Below, in pieces: positions 1 through 5,971 of a stretch of 6,146 bases of DNA (position 1 is its first letter; each line of letters begins with the position of its first letter). The DNA comes from DASSKO01 sp035690425 (lineage in GTDB: Bacteria; Actinomycetota; Actinomycetes; Propionibacteriales; Nocardioidaceae): NCBI GenBank assembly GCA_035690425.1, contig DASSKO010000103.1:1-6146 (forward strand), read 5' to 3'. The notes under the pieces are model-generated. The model had not been told where the DNA came from, ran no database searches, and worked only from the letters and a program-made list of their open reading frames with translations. The position numbers and the translations under genes were made by a program.

Positions 1-465
1 GTCTCGGCGGCGGACCTGCGGGCACTGGCCGGTGAGCGGCTCGGCGTCGCCGACCCGTGGTGCGTCAACTACTACGGAATGACCGAGATCAGCACGCAGT
101 ACTACGACACCACTCTGCGCAGTGCCTGGCTGGGCCGGCCGGACCGGCCCCGGCACAAGACGGCACCGCCCTGGGCACGGATCCGCGTCGTGGACCCGGA
201 GACCCGGGAGCCGGTCGAGCCCGGCGAGCGGGGCTTGGTGGTCCACTACGACCTGGCCAATTGGGGCTCGTGCCTGGCCGTGCTGACCGAGGACATCGGT
301 TACCTGGCGCCGGCGCAGCAGTCGCCGCCGGGTACCCCGCCCTACCCGCAGCCGTCCCCGCAGCCGGACTTCGCGCTGCTCGGTCGCGCCGAGGGGACCG
401 AGGCGCGGGGCTGCTCGGTCGCGCTCGACGAGATGCTCGCGGCCAACCCGGGCCGGCCGTGGTGA
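1..465 (+). CDS. LuxE-type acyl-protein synthetase, C-terminal part (5' end outside window)
   Basis: This open frame enters from the left edge and gives 154 residues before the TGA at 463-465. LuxE-family proteins are roughly 370 residues, so about 60% is missing. The family activates a carboxylic acid with ATP to an acyl-AMP and moves the acyl group to a cysteine of the enzyme for reduction by a LuxC partner. Visible here are the adenylate-forming core motif NYYGMTE (fragment residues 23-29), the segment RIRVVDPETREPV followed by a Gly-rich turn (PGERGLV), and, close to the C-terminus, LLGRAEGTEARGCS. The cysteine of that last motif (codon 412-414, fragment residue 138) is the likely counterpart of the C-terminal acylated cysteine of Vibrio LuxE; this equivalence is inferred from position, not aligned. 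A Pro/Gln-rich stretch at 307-369 precedes it. The stop overlaps the start of the LuxC-type gene, so the two are probably translationally coupled. A PaaK-like ligase is the main alternative, but the LuxC neighbour favours LuxE. Confidence 0.85.
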   Translation, partial: VSAADLRALAGERLGVADPWCVNYYGMTEISTQYYDTTLRSAWLGRPDRPRHKTAPPWARIRVVDPETREPVEPGERGLVVHYDLANWGSCLAVLTEDIGYLAPAQQSPPGTPPYPQPSPQPDFALLGRAEGTEARGCSVALDEMLAANPGRPW

Positions 466-1973
466 GCACAGCAGCGGAGCACCGGGTGCCGGCCGAGGTC
501 AGCGGTGCGAGCGTGCTCGACGGGTTCTTCCTGCCCCAGCTCAGCCAGGCCGAGCTGGCCGAGCTGCGGTGGGTGACGCGCCCGATGGCCGGGCTCACCC
601 TGCGCCTTCCGGTCGTGACGCCGCAGCTCGTCGACCGGGTGTGCACGGGTCTCCTCGGCGCCCAGGCCCGGCAGCTGGCCGAGCGCCCGGTGATGGAGGT
701 CGCCGAGGTGGTGGGCCGCGCGGTGGCCCGCTGGTACGACCCCGACTACCCGTGGCGGCGGCTGGCGGAGGAGACGCTGCCGGCGATCACCGGATACGCA
801 CCCGAGATGGTGCGACGCGGGCTCAAGGACCACCTGAAGACGTTTCGTCATGACCGGCTGCTGCGCTTCCTGGCTCAGGACTTCGACAACCCGCTCGTGC
901 TCGACGGATTCCAGCCCAACCGGGCAGGCGGACGGTCGCGGGCCTACGGGCCGCGGCTGACCACGCAGATCTTCGCCGGCAACGTGCCGGGCCTGCCGGC
1001 GTGGAACCTCGTCTGCGCCCTGCTGGTGAAGTCCGCCACGCTGGGCAAGTCGGCGTCGGGGGAGCCGCTCTTCCCGGTGCTGTTCGCCCGCAGCGTGGCT
1101 GAGGAGGACCCATTGCTCGCCCAGTGCCTGGCGATCCTGCACTGGCCCGGCGGAGACGAGCAGGTGGAAGCCGCGGCATTCACCCGCTCCGAGGCAGTGA
1201 CCGCCACCGGCGGCCGGCGCGCGATCGAGGGGCTGACGCGCCGCGTCCCGGCGGGGATCCCGTTCGTGCCCTACGGGCACAAGGTGAGTATCGCCGTGAT
1301 CGGCCGGGAAGCGCTCGCCCTCAACCGCTACGCCGACACCGCCCGCCGGGCTGCGCGCGACGTCTCTCAGTACGACCAGCAGGGATGCCTGTCGCCGCAC
1401 GCGCTGTTCGTCGAGCGCGGTGGTGCGGTCGATCCGATGACCTTCACCGCCGCGCTGGCGGCCGAGATGCGCCGCTTCGAGCAGGCCAAGCCCCGGGCCC
1501 GGATCAGCGTGGAGGAGAGCGCTGCGATCGAGCGGATCCGGTCGGGGTATGAGTTCCGCGGGTACGACGACGAGGCCGTCGAGGTCTTCAGCAGCACGGG
1601 CGGGACCGCCTGGACCGTCCTCTACGAGCAGACGCCGCAGCGGTTCGACCCGTCACCGCTCAACCGGCTGGTGCGGGTGCACCCGGTCGACAGCATCGAC
1701 GACGTCGAAGCGCTCATCGCGCCGGTGCACCGATACCTGCAGACGGCCGGCGTCGCCTGCGCTCCGGGGCGACTCACCGAGTGGGCCCAGGTGCTCGGCC
1801 GATGTGGTGCCGACCGGATCTGCGCGGTCGGTCAGATGCCGGACCCGGCGGCGGGGTGGCACCACGACGGCCGGGGCAGCCTGGCGGCGCTGGTGCGCTG
1901 GGTCGACGTGGAGGGCGCGGCCGAGGCCGCGTTGGAGCAGTACGACCCCGAGTGGACGCAAGCCCGGTCATGA
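462..1973 (+). CDS. LuxC-type acyl-CoA/acyl-enzyme reductase
   Basis: This is a complete 503-residue protein of the LuxC (long-chain acyl-CoA reductase) branch of the aldehyde dehydrogenase superfamily. Such enzymes reduce an acyl-CoA or acyl-LuxE thioester to an aldehyde with NADPH through an acyl-cysteine intermediate; they are cytoplasmic. Motifs seen in order are NVPGLPAW (from residue 174), LVKSATLGKSASGEPLF around Lys190 (cofactor-binding half), HWPGGDE (from 227), VPYGHKVS, then QYDQQGCLSPH with the expected nucleophile Cys309 (codon 1386-1388), and WHHDG (466-470) near the C-terminus. Vibrio LuxC is slightly shorter, about 480 residues. The reading frame is open back to position 57, but the upstream part is antiparallel to no family motif and overlaps the LuxE-like frame. 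The GTG at 462, whose GTGA overlaps the preceding stop, is chosen; GTG at 459 is also possible. No clear Shine-Dalgarno is visible, which fits coupling. The 3' end overlaps the SDR start as ATGA. Substrate chain length cannot be read from sequence. Confidence 0.93.
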   Translation: MSTAAEHRVPAEVSGASVLDGFFLPQLSQAELAELRWVTRPMAGLTLRLPVVTPQLVDRVCTGLLGAQARQLAERPVMEVAEVVGRAVARWYDPDYPWRRLAEETLPAITGYAPEMVRRGLKDHLKTFRHDRLLRFLAQDFDNPLVLDGFQPNRAGGRSRAYGPRLTTQIFAGNVPGLPAWNLVCALLVKSATLGKSASGEPLFPVLFARSVAEEDPLLAQCLAILHWPGGDEQVEAAAFTRSEAVTATGGRRAIEGLTRRVPAGIPFVPYGHKVSIAVIGREALALNRYADTARRAARDVSQYDQQGCLSPHALFVERGGAVDPMTFTAALAAEMRRFEQAKPRARISVEESAAIERIRSGYEFRGYDDEAVEVFSSTGGTAWTVLYEQTPQRFDPSPLNRLVRVHPVDSIDDVEALIAPVHRYLQTAGVACAPGRLTEWAQVLGRCGADRICAVGQMPDPAAGWHHDGRGSLAALVRWVDVEGAAEAALEQYDPEWTQARS

Positions 1974-2779
1974 GTCCCACGCACGGTGACGGTTCGGGCC
2001 TGGGGCGCAGCGACCTGCTTCGCGACCGGGTCGCCGTCGTCACCGGCGCCAGCCGGGGCATCGGGGCCGCGATCGCGCGAGGCCTGGGCGCGCACGGCGC
2101 CACAGTCGCGGTGAACTACCTGCGCAGCCACGACGCCGCTGCGGATGTCGCGCGAGAGGTGGAGGCGGTCGGTGGCCGCGCAGAGCCGTTCGCCGCCGAC
2201 ATCACCGACGCCGTCGCCGTGCAATCGATGGTCGCCGAGGTCTCGGAGCGTTTCGGGCCGGTGGACGTGGTGGTGAACAACGCGCTGCGCAGCTACCGCT
2301 TCGACCCGCTGGCCCGGCGCACCGCGTGGGACATCCGGTGGGAGGACTACCAGGCGCAGTTCGAGTCCAGCCTCGGCGGCGCGTTCAACGTCTGCCAGGC
2401 CGTGTTGCCGCAGATGAGAGCCGCGGGCAGCGGACGGATCATCAACGTGGCCACCGACCTCGTCGAGCGACCCACCGTCCCGTACCACGACTACACCACG
2501 GCCAAGACCGCTCTGCTCGGCTACTCCCGCAACCTGGCGGCCGAGCTCGGACCGTTCGGCGTGACCGTGAACTGTGTGGCACCCGGGCTCGTGTACCCCA
2601 CCGACTCGACCCAGCCGGCGACCGACGAGCAGCGCGACGCGCTGGAGGTGGCCACGCCGCTGCGCCGGCTGGCGACTCCGGACGACGTGGCCGGTGCCGT
2701 GCTGTTCTTCGCCGGCGGCTGGTCCGGCTTCGTGACCGGGGCGTGCCTGTTCGTCGACGGCGGCCTGGTGATGAGGTAG
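1970..2779 (+). CDS. SDR-family oxidoreductase (FabG-like) with altered catalytic tetrad
   Basis: This is a complete 269-residue classical short-chain dehydrogenase/reductase, about 20 residues longer at the N-terminus than E. coli FabG. The Rossmann motif TGASRGIG (residues 25-32) binds NAD(P)H; NNA is at 103-105 (followed by Leu, not the usual Gly); the catalytic YTTAK motif gives Tyr175 and Lys179; the C-terminus has VTGACLFVDGG. By spacing to E. coli FabG (Asn110, Ser138, Tyr151, Lys155), the tetrad positions are Ser134, Thr162, Tyr175 and Lys179, so the Asn and Ser are both replaced. Family members usually reduce a 3-oxoacyl thioester or an aldehyde/ketone, or run the reverse. ATG at 1970 overlaps the LuxC-type stop (ATGA), making it the last gene of the trio; the most plausible role is acting on the product of the LuxE/LuxC pair or on its acyl precursor. 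Annotation as 3-oxoacyl-ACP reductase would be an over-call; housekeeping FabG function is unlikely in this context. Confidence 0.93.
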   Translation: MSPTHGDGSGLGRSDLLRDRVAVVTGASRGIGAAIARGLGAHGATVAVNYLRSHDAAADVAREVEAVGGRAEPFAADITDAVAVQSMVAEVSERFGPVDVVVNNALRSYRFDPLARRTAWDIRWEDYQAQFESSLGGAFNVCQAVLPQMRAAGSGRIINVATDLVERPTVPYHDYTTAKTALLGYSRNLAAELGPFGVTVNCVAPGLVYPTDSTQPATDEQRDALEVATPLRRLATPDDVAGAVLFFAGGWSGFVTGACLFVDGGLVMR

Positions 2780-2862
2780 TCGGCGCCAGGTGCAGCTGTG
2801 GCCCATGTCGGCGGCCCGTGAGTCGGCATCCTGGTCCGGGTCCGGGAACCGAGCCCGCTGGC
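2780..2862. other. Short intergenic gap between SDR and LacI-type genes
   Basis: No gene is seen. The gap contains a tandem 6-bp direct repeat TCCGGG at 2835-2846 and no convincing terminator hairpin with a T-run. No clear -35 box matches the -10 element that follows at 2863. Confidence 0.5.
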
Positions 2863-2868
2863 TAGGCT
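2863..2868 (+). promoter_or_regulatory. -10 box for a leaderless LacI-type mRNA
   Basis: TAGGCT matches the actinobacterial TANNNT -10 consensus. If transcription starts at the G of the GTG at 2875, the box sits exactly at -12 to -7. There is no Shine-Dalgarno between the box and the start, so a leaderless transcript is the simplest reading. No good -35 hexamer is seen, which is common for such promoters. Confidence 0.6.
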
Positions 2869-2874
2869 ATCGAC

Positions 2875-3888
2875 GTGCCCCCGAGCCCGAAGCGACCGAC
2901 GATCAAGGACATCGCCGCCGCCACCGGACTGTCTCCTGCTGCGGTCTCCTACGCGCTCCGTGGCCTGCAGGTGCCGCAGGAGACCCAGGACCGGGTGCGG
3001 AATGCCGCCGACATGCTCGGCTATGAAGCGCATCCGGCCGCGAGAGCGTTGGCGAGTGGCCGCACCGGCACCATCGGCGTCCTGTGCGGGTCACTGCAAG
3101 ACCTCTGGCAGCAGTCCCTGTCCTCGGCCCTGGGCCGGGCGCTGCTCGACGTGGGGCGCAACGCTCTGATCGTGGATGCAGTGGGAGACGGGGGGCGGGA
3201 GGCGCGGATGTCAAAGCATCTGGCCGATCAACGAGTCGACGCCCTGATCACGATCGCCGTCGATCCGCGCTCACCGCACTGGGAGCTGATCGCCCAGCAG
3301 CTCGCACTGGTCAGCATCGGTGACCGGCTGCCGAAGGCCTCGACCGTCTCCGAGGTGGTCTTCGACAACGACGCCGGAGTGCTCTCCTCGCTGACCACTC
3401 TGGCCGAGGCGGGGCACCGCCAGGTCACGGTGCTGACACCCGGCCGTGGCGGGGCTGCGGACCGGCCTGCCGACCGGGCAGTGCTGCAGATCGCTCCCGG
3501 TCTCGGTGTGGACGCGACGCTGGTCAGCTGTCCCCACGATCTCACCGGTGCTACGGAGATCGCCCTTGCCGAGCTGCAAGGCGAGCGCCGGCCCACCGCA
3601 TTCTTCTGCCTGACCGACTCCATGGCTTACGGCGTCTACGCCGCGGTGCGCGACCTGGCTCTCACCGTGCCCGACGACGTGTCGGTCCTCGGGTACGACG
3701 ACCACCCGGTCTCTCGGTTGCTGACCCCGCCGCTGTCGACGTGCAGGTGGGACATCGCCAAGATCGTGGAGGCGGCCATCGACCGGGTGGTGACCGCCCT
3801 GGACACGGACAGGCGGCGCCGGGCGCTGGTGCTCGCCCCCGAGCCGCAGATGCGTGACTCGGTCGGGCCACCGTCCGGCCCGCGGTGA
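2875..3888 (+). CDS. LacI-family transcriptional regulator
   Basis: This is a complete 337-residue protein of usual LacI/GalR length. The N-terminal helix-turn-helix is at residues 9-30 (TIKDIAAATGLSPAAVSYAL), followed by the third helix and the hinge region HPAARALASG (53-62) that normally contacts the minor groove at a central CpG. Residues 64-330 form the periplasmic-binding-protein-like effector domain: TGTIGVL strand at 64-70, DQRVDALI (118-125), FFCLTDSMAYGVYAAVRD (243-260), and VPDDVSVLGYDDHPVSRLLTPPLST (265-289), all classic family positions. The effector is unknown; family members most often sense sugars but also nucleobases and other small molecules. The GTG start is chosen because the HTH begins 8 residues later and a -10 box is ideally placed for a leaderless mRNA. 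It lies 95 bp after the SDR gene in the same direction, so it may also be reached by read-through. Candidate targets are the acyl-reduction operon or the CpG-centred dyads at 5957-5999; neither link is proven. Confidence 0.95.
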   Translation: MPPSPKRPTIKDIAAATGLSPAAVSYALRGLQVPQETQDRVRNAADMLGYEAHPAARALASGRTGTIGVLCGSLQDLWQQSLSSALGRALLDVGRNALIVDAVGDGGREARMSKHLADQRVDALITIAVDPRSPHWELIAQQLALVSIGDRLPKASTVSEVVFDNDAGVLSSLTTLAEAGHRQVTVLTPGRGGAADRPADRAVLQIAPGLGVDATLVSCPHDLTGATEIALAELQGERRPTAFFCLTDSMAYGVYAAVRDLALTVPDDVSVLGYDDHPVSRLLTPPLSTCRWDIAKIVEAAIDRVVTALDTDRRRRALVLAPEPQMRDSVGPPSGPR

Positions 3889-3895
3889 GGCAGAC

Positions 3896-4792
3896 TCAGC
3901 GCTTGGTGCCTGCGATCGCGAGCATCTCCACCGTTGCCGGTGAGAGGTCGTGGTCGCTCCGCCAGACGGCCGACAGCGGTCGTTGCAGCTGGAGACCGTC
4001 CACGGCGACGTCGACCAGGTGGCCGTTGGCGAGCTCATCGCAGACGGACAGGGCCGAGACGACCGCAGGCCCCATCCCCGCGCGGGCAGCCGACTTCAGC
4101 GCGGTGTTCGACGCCAGCTCGAGTCCTGTCGTCATCTCGAGTCCCAAGCTCAGCAATGCCTGTTCGACCGTCTCCCGTGTCCCCGAGCCAGGCTCCCGCA
4201 CGAGCAGCTGCGACCGGGACAGCTCCTCGGCCGAGATGGACTCTCGCGTCGTCCAGTAATGGTCCGGGGTGACCGCGACCGCCAGGACGTCGTGACCTAC
4301 TCGGTGGCTCCGCAGCCCGGTACGAAGTGTCGGCGACTCGATGAACCCGATGTCGACCGTGCCCTTCTCGACCAGGTCGGACACCTCAGTGGAGTTGGCA
4401 ACCGTGAGCGAGACCACCACGTCCGGCTGCCGACGGCGCAGCGACGATAGCCAGCCTGGCGCGTAGTGCTCGGCGATGGTCATGCTCACCGCGGCCCGCA
4501 CCGTGACCTCGCTCTGTTCGCGCAGCGTCTGCACGGATGCGCTGAAGTCACTCGCCGCATCGAGCAGGCTGGCGGCCCAGTTGACGACGACCCGCCCCGC
4601 CGGTGTCAGCTCGGTGCCGCGGCGGCCTCGGCTCAGCAACGACACCCGCAGGGAGCGCTCCAGTGCCGCCATCCTGCGACTGACGCTCGGTTGGGTGAGA
4701 CCCAGCAAGACCGCGGCCCGACCGATGCTGCCGGTCCTGGACACGAGGACCAGAAGGTCGAGATCGTCAAGGTCGGGCCGCCGGCTGCTCAT
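3896..4792 (-). CDS. LysR-family transcriptional regulator, YeiE/CysL/CbbR-like
   Basis: This is a complete 298-residue LysR-type regulator. The winged HTH occupies about residues 8-65: LDLLVLVSRTGSIGRAAVLL, then GLTQPSVSRRMAALERSL (31-48), and the wing with LSRGRRGTELTPAG. The effector domain (about 95-290) includes IAEHYAPGWLSSLRRRQPDV, DIGFIESP (147-154) and REPGSGTRETVEQAL (199-213), the latter typical of the YeiE/CysL/CbbR group. The ATG at 4792 is preferred over a possible upstream extension of 24 residues: the extension lacks family features and TACGCT lies exactly at the leaderless -10 position for this ATG. It is divergent from the YeiH-like gene, as yeiE is from yeiH in E. coli, and enterobacterial YeiE has been linked to sulfite tolerance. 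By that context it is the probable regulator of its neighbour, acting from the 70-bp shared gap, and probably also of itself. It ends 7 bp from the convergent LacI-type stop, with no terminator between them. Effector identity is inference. Confidence 0.93.
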   Translation of the reverse strand: MSSRRPDLDDLDLLVLVSRTGSIGRAAVLLGLTQPSVSRRMAALERSLRVSLLSRGRRGTELTPAGRVVVNWAASLLDAASDFSASVQTLREQSEVTVRAAVSMTIAEHYAPGWLSSLRRRQPDVVVSLTVANSTEVSDLVEKGTVDIGFIESPTLRTGLRSHRVGHDVLAVAVTPDHYWTTRESISAEELSRSQLLVREPGSGTRETVEQALLSLGLEMTTGLELASNTALKSAARAGMGPAVVSALSVCDELANGHLVDVAVDGLQLQRPLSAVWRSDHDLSPATVEMLAIAGTKR

Positions 4793-4798
4793 GCGCAC

Positions 4799-4804
4799 AG
4801 CGTA
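4799..4804 (-). promoter_or_regulatory. -10 box for a leaderless LysR-type mRNA
   Basis: Read on the - strand this is TACGCT, a TANNNT match. Taking the A of the ATG at 4792 as +1, it occupies exactly -12 to -7. There is no Shine-Dalgarno. Its upstream part overlaps the GTAT/ATAC dyad at 4802-4815, so a bound regulator would block it, consistent with the autorepression usual in LysR-type genes. Confidence 0.6.
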
Positions 4805-4815
4805 TGACCTGATAC
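4802..4815. promoter_or_regulatory. Candidate LysR-type operator GTAT-N6-ATAC
   Basis: GTATGACCTGATAC has perfect 4-bp arms around a 6-bp spacer, in AT-richer sequence than its surroundings. Its outer T and A are 10 bases apart, close to but not exactly the classical T-N11-A LysR box. It overlaps the -10 box of the LysR-type gene and lies about 50 bp before the YeiH-like start, the expected place for a site that represses the regulator and activates the exporter. Confidence 0.45.
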
Positions 4816-4862
4816 CGAGCTTGGGGCTACCGCCGGACCGGTGTGCGCCCCAGGCTGGGTGC

Positions 4863-5900
4863 ATGGCCCAGGGCTCACTTACCCACCCGGCCGACCTGTG
4901 TCGGTATGCCCGCGACAGCCGTCATCTGGTTGCCGGGCTGCTGGCTTGCGCCGTCGGTGTCGCGGGCGCGCTCGGGTTGCACGAGCTCGTCGAAGGTGTG
5001 GGAGTCCTGACTTGGTCGGTCCTGCTCGGCGCGCTGGTGGCCAACGTGAACGCCTTGCCCAGCCGCGTGCAACCTGGCCTGCGGACTGTCGTGGGCAAGC
5101 TGTTGCGCGTCGGCGTGGTGCTGCTCGGGTTCTCGCTGTCCCTCGTGTCGATCGCGGACCTCGGTCTCCCGGTCATCGGCCTCGTCGTGACGACGCTGCT
5201 CGCGACCCTCCTCGTCACGACCTGGGCGGGCCTGAGGATCGGGCTCGGCAGGCCGCGGAGCCTGCTGATCGGCACCGGCTTCGCCATCTGCGGCGCATCG
5301 GCGATCGCAGCCATGAAGGAGAGCGCCGAGGCCGACGAGGACGACGTGGCCACGGCGATCACGATGGTGACGATCTGCGGCACCGTCGCGATGGTCGCCG
5401 TACCCCTGCTACAGGCGCCCTTCGCCCTGACCGACCAGCAGCTGGGCGTGTGGGCAGGCGCCAGCGTCCACGAGGTCGGCCAAGTCGTGGCGGCGGCAGG
5501 ACCCGCAGGAGCGACCGCAGTGGCCGTGGCGGCCGTGGTCAAGCTGACCCGGGTTCTGCTGCTCGCCCCGGTGGTGGCCGGCGTCGGCCTGCTGCGGCAC
5601 CGGTCGGCGTCCGCGGCAGACCACGAGGCGGACAGCAGGCGCCCTCCGATCGTCCCGCTCTTCGTGCTCGGGTTTCTCGTCTGCGTGTGCCTGCGAAGCT
5701 TGAACGTGGTTCCGGTGGAAGTGCTGGACGCCATCGAGCACGTCCAGACGGTCGCTCTCGGCGCCGCGCTGTTCGGCCTCGGCACCGCCGTCCGGCTGCG
5801 TTCGCTGGTGCACGCCGGTGGGCTCGCACTCGCCCTCGGCGCCGTGTCGACGCTCGTCGTGGCTGGCCTCTCCCTGGCCGGCGTCCTCTGGGTCGTCTGA
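4863..5900 (+). CDS. yeiH: YeiH/UPF0324-family membrane protein, putative sulfate/sulfite-type exporter
   Basis: This is a complete 345-residue integral membrane protein, matching the roughly 350 residues of E. coli YeiH (UPF0324, Cons_hypoth698). About ten hydrophobic segments are visible, for example residues 22-40, 48-62, 83-98, 102-120, 164-182, 215-243, 263-280, 295-310 and 320-345. Family motifs include LLGALVANVN (54-63), LLRVGVVLLGFSLSL (80-94), GTGFAICGASAIAAM (137-151), WAGASVHEVGQVVAAA (197-212), VKLTRVLLLAP (226-236) and GLGTAVRLRSL. The ICGASAI and SVHEVGQVVAA segments are the family's signature intramembrane sequences. The polar segment 151-162 (KESAEADEDDVA) and 245-260 are probable loops. 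Family annotation as a sulfate or sulfite exporter rests largely on genetic context and is not firmly proven biochemically. The ATG at 4863 is preferred: the frame is open further upstream but would run antisense through the LysR-type gene. No strong Shine-Dalgarno is seen. Divergence from a YeiE-like regulator supports the call. Confidence 0.94.
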   Translation: MAQGSLTHPADLCRYARDSRHLVAGLLACAVGVAGALGLHELVEGVGVLTWSVLLGALVANVNALPSRVQPGLRTVVGKLLRVGVVLLGFSLSLVSIADLGLPVIGLVVTTLLATLLVTTWAGLRIGLGRPRSLLIGTGFAICGASAIAAMKESAEADEDDVATAITMVTICGTVAMVAVPLLQAPFALTDQQLGVWAGASVHEVGQVVAAAGPAGATAVAVAAVVKLTRVLLLAPVVAGVGLLRHRSASAADHEADSRRPPIVPLFVLGFLVCVCLRSLNVVPVEVLDAIEHVQTVALGAALFGLGTAVRLRSLVHAGGLALALGAVSTLVVAGLSLAGVLWVV

Positions 5901-5924
5901 CTCCAGCGTCCGAGGTCGCCGGAG
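5901..5924 (+). terminator. Hairpin directly after the YeiH-like stop codon
   Basis: CTCCAGCG at 5901-5908 pairs with CGCCGGAG at 5917-5924 around the 8-nt loop TCCGAGGT, giving seven pairs with one internal A-C mismatch. It begins at the base after the TGA. There is no T-run, so it would be a U-less terminator of the kind often proposed in actinobacteria, or only an mRNA-stabilising stem. Confidence 0.4.
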
Positions 5925-5941
5925 AAGAGTGCCCGGACGGG

Positions 5942-5971
5942 TTGACAGAGAGTGTGGTGAAGCGATTCACT
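5942..5971 (+). promoter_or_regulatory. Candidate sigma70-type promoter for the amidohydrolase gene
   Basis: A perfect -35 hexamer TTGACA at 5942-5947 is followed after 18 bp by TTCACT at 5966-5971, which keeps T1, A4 and T6 of the -10 consensus. Transcription would start near 5978, leaving a leader of about 57 nt. The -10 is poor in A/T and lies inside the first repeat of the array at 5958-5999, so a protein bound there would occlude RNA polymerase. Confidence 0.45.

Larger units (their letters stand above)
4793..4848. promoter_or_regulatory. Widely spaced inverted repeat GCGCACA / TGTGCGC in the divergent gap
   Basis: Perfect 7-bp arms lie at 4793-4799 (GCGCACA) and 4842-4848 (TGTGCGC), 42 bp apart, one next to the LysR-type start codon and the other 14 bp before the YeiH-like start codon. 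The near-symmetrical position at the two ends of the gap is what draws attention; a regulator contacting both ends or a looped tetramer could use it. GC-rich 7-mers recur by chance, so the confidence is modest. Confidence 0.35.

Noticed and set aside
57..461. Upstream extension of the LuxC-type frame to a 638-residue protein
   Set aside because: The extension lies in a different frame over the LuxE-like C-terminus, reads as Gly/Ala/Arg-rich shadow sequence, and the LuxC family begins near the GTG at 462.
342..1400. Long - strand open frame (352 residues) opposite the LuxC-type gene
   Set aside because: High-GC DNA gives long antisense frames; the translation has no recognisable motif, while the + strand carries clear LuxC motifs.
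1832..2806. Long - strand open frame (324 residues) opposite the SDR gene
   Set aside because: Antisense shadow of an SDR with a full set of family motifs; Arg/His/Gly-rich composition and no domain seen.
2833..2850. GGTCCGGGTCCGGGAACC as a LacI autoregulatory operator
   Set aside because: The outer GGT/ACC pair but the interior symmetry fails at several positions; it is better explained as a TCCGGG direct repeat in GC-rich DNA.
4476..4862. N-terminal extension of the YeiH-like protein to 474 residues
   Set aside because: It would run antisense through the LysR-type gene and its promoter region, and YeiH proteins start close to the ATG at 4863.
4793..4864. 24-residue N-terminal extension of the LysR-type protein
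   Set aside because: It has no family similarity and would fill the whole divergent gap; the leaderless -10 box supports ATG at 4792.
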